6,089 bases of DNA from Chlamydiota bacterium (lineage in GTDB: Bacteria > Chlamydiota > Chlamydiia > Chlamydiales > JAJFMK01), in assembly GCA_021772215.1 (NCBI GenBank), contig JAJFMK010000303.1, forward strand, positions 1-6,089, given 5' to 3'. The position numbers and the translations under genes were made by a program. The notes beneath the pieces were generated by a model. That model saw only the letters and a list, made by a program, of their open reading frames with translations. It made no database searches and was not told the origin of the DNA. Each line of letters opens with the position of its first letter. Position 1 is the stretch's first letter. Below, in pieces: positions 1 through 5,131 of the stretch.

Positions 1-81
1 TTCCCGAACTGGATACCCTCGCACCACTATTTGATGCACTGCATCTTGTTTAAAATCTTCACTGAATTTTGGCTTACCCAT
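1..81 (-). CDS. IS3-family transposase OrfA, N-terminal fragment (runs off window)
   Basis: Only 27 codons are visible, starting at the ATG at 81-79. They begin MGKPKFSEDFKQDAVHQI and continue with VVRGYPVRE. This is the typical opening of IS3/IS911-type OrfA proteins, where a basic start and an F-x-x-D-A-V helix lead into a helix-turn-helix that binds the element's ends. In this family OrfA and OrfB are usually joined by programmed -1 frameshifting to make the active transposase. The rest of the gene is outside the window, so it is unknown whether this copy is intact. An AAGGAGG ribosome binding site five bases upstream supports the start. Confidence 0.8.
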   Translation of the reverse strand, partial: MGKPKFSEDFKQDAVHQIVVRGYPVRE

Positions 82-86
82 CTTGG

Positions 87-93
87 CCTCCTT
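87..93 (-). promoter_or_regulatory. Ribosome binding site of the IS OrfA
   Basis: On the minus strand the sequence reads AAGGAGG followed by CCAAG and the ATG. This is a near-perfect Shine-Dalgarno at a five-base spacing, and it fixes the OrfA start. Confidence 0.75.
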
Positions 94-140
94 GCCTCAA
101 AATTAGGGCAGAAAGCGTCTACAATTCTAGGGGCTATTCA

Positions 141-667
141 ATGCTCTCTATTTTGGCAGGCTAATAGATGAAAAAGGTGTGGGTCACTTATTGTCGGCGG
201 CTGGTATTGCAAAAGACGCACCTTTGGTTGTGATTGGAGATGGACCGGACAGAGAAATGCTCAAAGATTTGGCTAGGACGGCGGAGCTTAAAAATGTTCG
301 ATTTGTCGGTCCAAAATGGGGCGTTGATTTAGATAATCTATTAAAAAACTGCCGCTTTGTGATCGTGCCATCACTGTGGCACGAGAATTTTCCTTACGTA
401 ATCCTGCAAGCATTTGCGGCAGGGAAGCCAGTGCTTGGATCAGAAAGAGGAGGTATTCCTGAGCTCGTATTGCACGGTAAACATGGATGGATCTACGGTT
501 CATCAAATCCACGCGAATTGGCTTATTGCATTCAAGAAGCTTTTGGCACCTCTAATTCGATAATTCAGGAAATGGGTGAACGAGCAAAACGTTTCGTTAC
601 GAACGAGTTTAATGACGAAGTATTTTACCAACGTATTGAAAGAATTTATCGGGACGTGCTTAGATGA
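141..667 (+). pseudogene. Glycosyltransferase family 4, C-terminal half; 5' end removed at the IS junction
   Basis: From 143 the frame reads ALYFGRLIDEKG, the classic start of the C-terminal Rossmann domain of GT4 (GT-B fold) transferases. It continues through GDGPDREML, a NVRFVG strand, VPSLWHENFPYVILQAF and GKPVLGSERGGIPELV, which is the nucleotide-sugar pocket. The domain is complete down to the TGA at 665-667. The acceptor-binding N-terminal half (about 180-200 residues in the family) is missing because the IS end abuts the frame at 140/141. A GTG at 179 could be read as a start, but it is internal to the FGRLIDEKGV motif and has no ribosome binding site. In the EX7E motif the second Glu is Gln (E-NFPYVIL-Q). 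The TGA overlaps the next ATG (ATGA), so this was once part of the downstream operon. It would have added a sugar to a lipid-linked glycan on the cytoplasmic face of the membrane. The fragment alone should be inactive. Confidence 0.85.
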
Positions 668-1025
668 AAGCCTTATTGCTGGGTGGTAGCGGATTTATTG
701 GTTCGCACTTAATTGATCTTCTTGGCGCAAATAACTTTACCGTTAAGGTATTCGACCGCGAACCCGAAAAATTTCGGACGGCGATCTCTGGTGTTGATTA
801 TGTTTTGCGGATTTCGAGGACACGGCAGCATTGGCTGAAGCACTTAAGGGTATTGATGTTGTATTCCACATGATTAGCACGACACTTCCGTCCACATCAA
901 ATCTTGATCCGATATTTGATGTGCAGAGCAATTTGGCCAATTTCAAACAGATCTAGCAACAATCTTGCCATGTTATTTCGAATGCAGCAGGAACAAATGT
1001 AATGAATATCGAGGTGAAGGTATGA
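664..1025 (+). pseudogene. NAD-dependent sugar epimerase/dehydratase (SDR), frameshifted and truncated
   Basis: The ATG at 664 opens an extended-SDR N-terminus: MKALLLGGSGFIGSHLIDLL with the GGxGFIG NAD-binding loop, then a VKVFDR strand end. After GVDYV (about 802-806, in a TTTT run) the reading shifts. One missing T puts ADFEDTAALAEALKGIDVV, then FHMISTTLPSTSNLDP and VQSNLANF, into the next frame, matching the D-x-D, D-V-V-x-H-x-A/S and N-L landmarks of the family. That frame then hits TAG at 954-956 and continues open to a TGA at 1023-1025. Family members are about 300-330 residues; only about 100 are recognisable. The Ser, Tyr-x3-Lys catalytic part and the substrate domain are gone. It overlaps the preceding transferase by ATGA, and its broken frame ends in an ATGA with the next gene, so it was once translationally coupled on both sides. 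Such enzymes remodel NDP-sugars; the substrate cannot be told. Confidence 0.8.
1011..1020 (+). promoter_or_regulatory. Ribosome binding site deciding the DUF1972 transferase start
   Basis: The purine-rich stretch GAGGTGAAGG lies directly upstream of the ATG at 1022. The longer reading from an ATG near 965 has no such site and adds 19 residues that resemble nothing in the family, so 1022 is preferred. Confidence 0.6.
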
Positions 1026-2137
1026 TTTCTGGAAAGTTGGAAGGTGTTAAGAAACGGTTGTTTATAGTCGGAATTGTAGGTGTTCCGGGTAATTACGGTG
1101 GTTTTGAAACACTAGCGGAAAATTTGGTCGATAGCCTAACGCAAGACAAAAGAAATAGAGTTACGGTTTTCTGTGACCGAAATTTCGTATTCGACGAATT
1201 CTACAAACCTACAGTTTCCTTGGTTAGACTACCGTTCTCAGCAAATGGGGCGCAGTCAATACCATATGATCTTCTGGGAATGACAAAAGCGGCTAGTCAA
1301 AGTGGTACAATTCTTGTTTTGGGGACTTCAGCAACAATATTTATCCCGATATTGAAGTTGCTTTTCCCAAAATCCAGTTTTGTTGTGAACTTGGCTGGGC
1401 TCGAGTGGCAGAGGGAAAAATGGGGCTTCTTTGCTAGACAATATCTTAAACTGGGCGAACGCGCTGCTGTACGGTACTCAGACAAACTAGTGGTCGATAA
1501 TCAGGGCCTTTTTGAATATGTTAATAGGAAGTATGGTGCTACGCCGTCCATGATACCGTACGGTGGGGATCAGTTCTTGGGCGTTAAGATCGACGAGGAG
1601 ATTCTCAAAAAATTTGACCTCCAAGCAAAAAAGTATGATATAGCCATTGCTCGAGCTCAGCCCGATAATAACATCGAAATGGTTTTGGACGCGTATTCAC
1701 GATCGAAAAGAACTATAGTTTTTGTCTCCAATTGGGAGAGTTCTAAGTTTGGCTTGGAATTGTTTCAAAGGTATCGAGGGAAAAATAATATCAAACTGAT
1801 TGGGCCAATTTACAACCCAATCGCTATCCATACCCTAAGATCTAGCGCGGCTTTATATATACATGGACATAGTGCGGGGGGAACAAATCCAACGCTAGTT
1901 GAAGCTATGCATTCGGAGTTACCAATCTTAGCATTCGATGTGAATTTCAATCGTTTTACAACGGAGAACCAAGCAAGGTATTTTCGCAATTCTGAGTCTC
2001 TGCTGAGGCTGTTGGACGAATTTGACTTGCAGAAATCGGGTGATATGGCGGCCCAATTAAAAGCCATTTCTGAAAAAAAATATTGTTGGGTAGATATTTG
2101 TAATTCATATAAAAAGTTATTGTTTATTAACAGTTAA
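1022..2137 (+). CDS. DUF1972-type glycosyltransferase (GT4-like; rhamnosyltransferase relatives)
   Basis: An intact 371-residue protein. Residues 13-35 carry the family signature FIVGIVGVPGNYGGFETLAE, the glycine-rich first strand-loop of DUF1972 (PF09314). LAGLEWQREKWG (124-135), VRYSDKLVVDNQG (150-162) and IPYGGD (178-183) are further landmarks. The C-terminal GT1 domain has ARAQPDNNIEM (210-220), GPIYN (261-265) and HGHSAGGTNPTLVEAM (281-296), the donor-sugar pocket, followed by FDVNFNR. Characterised relatives such as pneumococcal Cps2T add rhamnose to capsule or O-antigen repeat units at the inner membrane; the sugar used here is not shown by sequence. Length matches the family, and no signal peptide or membrane segment is seen. 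The start overlaps the TGA of the broken epimerase frame. Codons are AT-rich, like the other left-hand genes and unlike those downstream. It is the only complete glycosyltransferase in the window. Confidence 0.9.
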   Translation: MISGKLEGVKKRLFIVGIVGVPGNYGGFETLAENLVDSLTQDKRNRVTVFCDRNFVFDEFYKPTVSLVRLPFSANGAQSIPYDLLGMTKAASQSGTILVLGTSATIFIPILKLLFPKSSFVVNLAGLEWQREKWGFFARQYLKLGERAAVRYSDKLVVDNQGLFEYVNRKYGATPSMIPYGGDQFLGVKIDEEILKKFDLQAKKYDIAIARAQPDNNIEMVLDAYSRSKRTIVFVSNWESSKFGLELFQRYRGKNNIKLIGPIYNPIAIHTLRSSAALYIHGHSAGGTNPTLVEAMHSELPILAFDVNFNRFTTENQARYFRNSESLLRLLDEFDLQKSGDMAAQLKAISEKKYCWVDICNSYKKLLFINS

Positions 2138-2345
2138 CACACATTGACGAACTTACAACACGTTCAACTTACAGAATCCCTATTCAAATTCGACCTTGTT
2201 TTGGCAATGAGCAAGGATTAAGATTTCGAACACTCTATTACGACAAGACCTGCCATCGGTCTCTCACGATCTGAAGACCCGTATCGTACGCCAAGAGCTC
2301 TGTGTAGAAGAAGTATTAAAAAAGATATTCGCATTAGTTGCGTGA
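2138..2345 (+). pseudogene. Remnant of a low-molecular-weight protein-tyrosine phosphatase (Wzb-like), C-terminal half
   Basis: Directly after the transferase stop, one frame reads HVQLTESLFKFDLVLAMSKD (2159-2218), then TAA (2219-2221). It continues in the same frame as DFEHSITTRPAIGLSRSEDP and YRTPRALC (to 2305). A one-base shift near 2300-2305 then gives VEEVLKKIFALVA and a TGA at 2343-2345. This order matches the second half of bacterial LMW phosphatases such as Wzb: a (R)QLT-x2-L-x3-(F/Y)DL(I/V)L-x-M strand-helix, then DPY(R) carrying the general-acid Asp, then a closing helix. The N-terminal P-loop (C-x5-R-S) half is absent, and there is at least one stop and one frameshift, so it is dead. 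In intact loci this enzyme dephosphorylates the Wzc-type tyrosine kinase that controls polymer length and export. The call rests on motif order only; chance similarity is possible but unlikely. Confidence 0.6.
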
Positions 2346-2356
2346 AATTTAGCCTT

Positions 2357-2365
2357 GGAAGTGGA
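2357..2365 (+). promoter_or_regulatory. Ribosome binding site deciding the oxidoreductase start
   Basis: GGAAGTGGA precedes the ATG at 2373 by seven bases. A TTG at 2355 in the same frame would add six residues, but it overlaps this site and has no leader of its own. The ATG also puts the Rossmann strand at the usual place, residue 3. Confidence 0.55.
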
Positions 2366-2372
2366 TCGTATT

Positions 2373-3407
2373 ATGACTTTTCTTGTTGTTGGTGGTGGAA
2401 AAATGGGCATGTCGCATCTTGCAGTGCTTACTCAATATTTGGGTAAAGATAGAGTGGCCCTAGTCGAGCGGAAGTGGTCAATTAGGCTACTTTTCAAGAT
2501 GATGGGTTACAACGTATATGGTAGCGTCGATAAGGCAAAATGGTGGAGCGGCAAACCGGATGGCATCGTAATCGCGACCCCTACTTCGTCGCACGCGCCA
2601 CTTGTAGAATGGGCAATTGCAAACAGGGTCCCGTTCTTCGTTGAGAAACCTCTCACCCTAGATGCAAAGCGCAGTGCCACACTGCTGGCGGAGGCACGGA
2701 AGGCCAGGGTGCCGGCGCAATCAGGATTCGTTATGCGTTACACTGCAAGTTTTCAAAAATTACGCGCCCTTGTTTTCGACGAGCGCTTGGGGCAGGTGAA
2801 AGGCTACGAAGCGACTATGCGGGGTAATGTGATCACCGCACCGCCGAAATCTGTCAGTTGGCAAGGCGATTTCTCGCGAGGTGGCGGATGCTTGAACGAA
2901 TACGGCCCGCACTTGATCGACCTTTGCCGCTTCATCTTCGGTCCAGTGACCGATGTCAAAACGGCCGAGAAGGGCCATGTGCACAGCACCAATGCGGACG
3001 ACTGGATTGAGTTGACCTGGTCTCATGCTGACGCCACCATCGGCGGGTTAAGCATCAACTGGTGCGATACCACCAAGCGCAAATCGGTCATCCAGTTTCG
3101 GGTGGAGTTCGAAGAGGCTGAGGTGAGGGCGGACAACTCCTCGATTAATGTAACTTGGCGTAGCGGCGCGCGACTCGACCCTTCCGCACGCAGTGAGATC
3201 GAAGCCTGGAACGGCCCACACAACGTCGGCTTCTATCTGCGAGGCGAAGAATTCTCTCTGGAGATGGAAGATTTTATAAGCACTTGCCTCGGTGAGTCGT
3301 TTCACATCGATCCAAATGTGCCCGACGACATCACCCCGGGGTTAGACGACGGCTACGAGGTAGACCGACTAATTGATGAAATTTCACGAAAGACAGGCTT
3401 GAAATGA
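2373..3407 (+). CDS. Gfo/Idh/MocA-family NAD(P)-dependent oxidoreductase
   Basis: An intact 344-residue protein of usual family length. The N-terminal Rossmann fold opens MTFLVVGGGKMGMSHLAVL (GGGxMG dinucleotide loop, residues 7-12), followed by DGIVIATPTSSHAPLVEWA (63-81). EKPLTLD (91-97) contains the family Glu-Lys-Pro, whose Lys contacts cofactor and substrate. The C-terminal domain has the GGGCLNEYGPHLIDLCRFIFG helix (170-190), with His180 and Asp183 in the usual catalytic His-x2-Asp arrangement. It is a soluble cytoplasmic enzyme. In polysaccharide loci such enzymes oxidise or reduce a sugar ring carbon (for example the C3 keto step of amino-sugar synthesis); the substrate here is not evident. 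The TGA overlaps the ATG of the next gene (ATGA at 3404-3407), indicating coupled translation and a joint job. The first roughly 150 bases are less GC-rich than the rest, at the compositional border of the window. Confidence 0.92.
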   Translation: MTFLVVGGGKMGMSHLAVLTQYLGKDRVALVERKWSIRLLFKMMGYNVYGSVDKAKWWSGKPDGIVIATPTSSHAPLVEWAIANRVPFFVEKPLTLDAKRSATLLAEARKARVPAQSGFVMRYTASFQKLRALVFDERLGQVKGYEATMRGNVITAPPKSVSWQGDFSRGGGCLNEYGPHLIDLCRFIFGPVTDVKTAEKGHVHSTNADDWIELTWSHADATIGGLSINWCDTTKRKSVIQFRVEFEEAEVRADNSSINVTWRSGARLDPSARSEIEAWNGPHNVGFYLRGEEFSLEMEDFISTCLGESFHIDPNVPDDITPGLDDGYEVDRLIDEISRKTGLK

Positions 3408-4276
3408 GTTTTGGAAAAGCCATCCTTGGTGACAACCAGTTCCTTGGTGTCAACCATGCCAACCAAGCCAAGGCCATCGAACTGTTAGAGCGGTTCAGCA
3501 ACCCTGATGCGATTCTCGAAATCATCGCCGCTGCCTTCGATGTGGGTGTGCGCGATTTCATGTTTACCACCCATGACCGCTTTGATCCGGTCTTCGATGA
3601 GATACGCCGCTCCAACCTTTTCCCTGGACTGCAATACACTCCGTGTTTGCCCTATGCGCACAAGTACTGGAACCGGCTTTCCCACCAGAGCCTGCCCGTA
3701 ATGCTGGCCGGGACGCTCAGGCAGGTAAATCCGCTTGCCTTCGTACCTGCGGGTCTGGGGTTGCTAGCTGGGCGAACGGCTGGGTTGGTTAGTCTCCTTG
3801 TCAAGATCGAGGTGTTCATGTGCAAGGGTTTGCCGGTTCGAGGTGTATTTTTGCAGAACTTGGCCTTTGACATGCTGCTGGCCGTCGAGGCGCACCGCGA
3901 ACTCGAAAGCTTTGCCGACATTGTATCGCGCAAACTGGGCGCGCAGCCGGGCTTCATAACGATGAACCATCCGCGTGCCGTCGAAGTGCTATGCGATGAG
4001 ATAGGGCTCGAACAACCCTGGACCTGTGCCAATTATAACCTCGCTGGCTTCCGGATGAACCCGTCGAAAGAAGCTGTAGAAGACTCCTTCTCGAGCAGGC
4101 GCACTCGCAACATCGCAATGTCAGTATTCTCTTCTGGAAATGCCGGCGGGCAGAAAAGCCTCGATTATGTGACTTCCCGCACCGGCGTAGGGGGAGTCGA
4201 CGCAATTCTATTCGGCTCATCGAGCCCAACACACATACAATCTAACACGAAGTCCATTCTTGACAGAGTCAAATAA
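3404..4276 (+). CDS. Uncharacterised 290-residue protein coupled to the oxidoreductase (possible TIM-barrel enzyme)
   Basis: An intact frame with a good ATGA start. I cannot assign a named family. Visible motifs are ILGDNQFLGVNHANQAKA (7-24), VGVRDFMFTTHDRFD (48-61), GFITMNHPRAVEVL (183-196), CANYNLAGFRMNPS (208-221), IAMSVFSSG (237-245) and ILFGSSSPTHI (268-278). Alternating short hydrophobic strands ending in polar residues, with the final FGSSS-x-x-HI resembling the phosphate or cofactor loop of aldo/keto reductases, suggest a TIM barrel; this is inference. There is no signal peptide. The hydrophobic stretch at 111-139 (LAFVPAGLGLLAGRTAGLV onward) is Gly/Ala-rich and could be a buried helix pair or weakly membrane-associated. 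The name-like motif GDNQF-x-x-VNH is one I associate with conserved hypothetical proteins of surface-polysaccharide loci, though this is from memory. Overlap with the Gfo/Idh/MocA gene implies action on the same sugar intermediate. Confidence 0.8.
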   Translation: MSFGKAILGDNQFLGVNHANQAKAIELLERFSNPDAILEIIAAAFDVGVRDFMFTTHDRFDPVFDEIRRSNLFPGLQYTPCLPYAHKYWNRLSHQSLPVMLAGTLRQVNPLAFVPAGLGLLAGRTAGLVSLLVKIEVFMCKGLPVRGVFLQNLAFDMLLAVEAHRELESFADIVSRKLGAQPGFITMNHPRAVEVLCDEIGLEQPWTCANYNLAGFRMNPSKEAVEDSFSSRRTRNIAMSVFSSGNAGGQKSLDYVTSRTGVGGVDAILFGSSSPTHIQSNTKSILDRVK

Positions 4277-4413
4277 TAATCGCGAAACCCAAGTTGAAGG
4301 GGGCGCGGAACCTCAAGCCTCGCCAGTTCGGTGTCCCCCGCGGTTGGTTCAGCGAGAAATGGATCCTTTGGAACTACAGGACCCGTACCGGTACGGCATT
4401 TGTGCGCTACTAA
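4264..4413 (+). pseudogene. Coding-like C-terminal tail of an unidentified protein
   Basis: One frame is open from just after a TGA at 4261-4263 to TAA at 4411-4413 and has no usable start. From about 4285 it reads KPKLKGARNLKPRQFGVPRG and then WFSEKWILWNYRTRTGTAFV, ending RY. Codons in this part look like those of the GC-rich neighbours (CGC, GGT, ACC, TGG, CTC), and the composition (Trp, Tyr, Arg) is protein-like. It may be the 3' end of a gene whose front was deleted next to the 290-residue protein. I recognise no family. It could also be a chance open frame of about 50 codons. Confidence 0.3.
4383..4396. repeat. Perfect 14-bp palindrome
   Basis: CCGTACCGGTACGG reads the same on both strands. 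It lies inside the coding-like tail and 18 bases before the XRE remnant. A dimeric regulator could bind such a site, but codon repetition (Arg-Thr-Arg-Thr-Gly-Thr) explains it equally well. Confidence 0.5.
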
Positions 4414-4617
4414 TTGAGTGCGGAAGCACTTGCTAATAAAAGTGGAGTAAATGTTCGGACAATAAAGCGTATGGAAGTGGAAGACAGTGTTCCCAATAGC
4501 ACCATACCAAATCTAAATGCCATCCGGTCGGCACTAGAAACCACCGGCATCGAATTCATAGGCACGCCCAACGACGGGCCTGGTATTCGGCTCCAAACGC
4601 CTCATTCAAAAAGCTGA
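4414..4617 (+). pseudogene. XRE-family regulator missing the start of its helix-turn-helix
   Basis: From the TTG at 4414 the frame reads LSAEALANKSGVNVRTIKRM and then EVEDSVPNSTIPNLNAIRSA. GIEFIGTPNDGPGIRLQ and a TGA at 4615-4617 follow. This is the usual layout of small (70-90 residue) proteobacterial XRE proteins: the recognition helix region (SGV-x-V-x-T-I-K-R-x-E), an LNAIRxALE helix, then GIEFI and a short G(P)GIRL tail. The family normally has about 15-20 residues before this point, with helix 1 (R-x-x-L-G-x-S). Here a TAA stop directly precedes the TTG, and there is no ribosome binding site. DNA binding is therefore unlikely and it is best read as a 5'-deleted remnant. It ends nine bases before the VanZ-like gene. 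It may have been an orphan regulator or an antitoxin; nothing toxin-like is next to it. Confidence 0.7.
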
Positions 4618-4626
4618 AAACAACCC

Positions 4627-5025
4627 GTGCATCATACTCCCCCAAAATTCGCCCGGCTGTCGCTTCGCAGAACCATTGCCTTGGTCTTAACGGCTGCATT
4701 GGCGGTTATAATCGCTATCCTGACACTCGCGCCGTTAAGTGTGTCAAGTACAATACCTGGTGCCGACAAACTCCACCATCTCATCGGCTTTGCCGCTCTT
4801 CTGATCCCCGGCGCTTTTTTAGATCACCGCGCGCTTTATTACCTTCTGCCAGGGGCCATCCTGTTTGGCGGTGTGATCGAACTGATCCAGCCTTATGTGA
4901 ACCGAACCGGTGAATGGGCAGATTTTTGGGCCGATGCCAGCGGTGCGGTTCTCGGCGTTGCAATTGGCCTGACGTTGCGCTATTTTTTTCGCACGCGGAA
5001 AAGAGCACAAGACTTGGCAGAGTAA
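4627..5025 (+). CDS. VanZ-like family membrane protein
   Basis: A 132-residue integral membrane protein. About four hydrophobic segments are visible: 16-38, 49-65, 70-88 and 104-120. The VanZ-like signature is present: DKLHHLIGFAAL (47-58), then IELIQPYVNRTGEWADFWAD (84-103) with Glu85, Gln88, Arg93, Glu96, Asp99 and Asp103, and SGAVLGVAIG before the last helix and a basic cytoplasmic end (FRTRKR). VanZ itself gives low-level teicoplanin resistance, but short stand-alone relatives like this are widespread in proteobacteria, often beside surface-polysaccharide genes, with no agreed function. The GTG at 4627 is the only reasonable start because the frame is closed by a TGA 12 bases upstream. 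No clear Shine-Dalgarno is visible. It follows the XRE remnant closely and converges with the minus-strand gene to its right. Confidence 0.85.
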   Translation: MHHTPPKFARLSLRRTIALVLTAALAVIIAILTLAPLSVSSTIPGADKLHHLIGFAALLIPGAFLDHRALYYLLPGAILFGGVIELIQPYVNRTGEWADFWADASGAVLGVAIGLTLRYFFRTRKRAQDLAE

Positions 5026-5131
5026 TCCCCGGGCGTAATCTGTTTTGATCACCTTGCGATGATGCTCCTGAACTTATCACATGGATTCAGGTGCACTACG
5101 GCCAGACCGATATACGCCTACACCAGATCAA
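5026..5131. other. Convergent intergenic region without a clear terminator
   Basis: These 106 bases separate the stops of the VanZ-like gene and the minus-strand nucleotidyltransferase. A six-base inverted repeat (CCTGAA at 5067-5072, TTCAGG at 5086-5091) is present, but its loop is 13 bases and no T-run follows on either strand, so it is not a convincing terminator. Confidence 0.4.

Larger units (their letters stand above)
1..140 (-). mobile_element. End of an IS3-family insertion sequence (partial)
   Basis: The first 140 bases read on the minus strand as the left end of an IS3-type element: a terminus beginning TGAATAGCCCC (140 down to 130), a short leader, a strong ribosome binding site and the start of OrfA. 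IS3-family ends normally start with TG and end with CA, which fits the CA at 139-140. Placing the boundary at 140 also explains why the glycosyltransferase frame is open from 141 onward but meets a TAG at 128-130, inside the element. The rest of the element, including OrfB and the other inverted repeat, lies left of the window. The exact boundary is inferred. An alternative end at 123 (the TCTACA at 118-123) would leave the TAG unexplained. Confidence 0.75.

Noticed and set aside
179..667. GTG at 179 as a genuine start of a 162-residue glycosyltransferase
   Set aside because: It lies inside the FGRLIDEKGV motif, has no ribosome binding site, and the frame is homologous further upstream to the IS junction.
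965..1021. Longer N-terminus for the DUF1972 transferase
   Set aside because: The extra 19 residues look unlike the family and overlap the epimerase remnant, and the ribosome binding site favours 1022.
2219..2345. Promoter for the oxidoreductase in the spacer
   Set aside because: AT-rich patches exist near 2310-2330, but no convincing -35/-10 pair could be picked out, and the region is better explained as a gene relic.
3331..4232. Several minus-strand open frames opposite the oxidoreductase and its partner
   Set aside because: They lie antisense to well-supported genes, have low-complexity composition and match nothing I recognise. They look like products of GC-rich third positions.
5067..5091. 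Inverted repeat CCTGAA/TTCAGG as a bidirectional terminator
   Set aside because: The stem is only six bases with a 13-base loop, and no T-run is present on either side.
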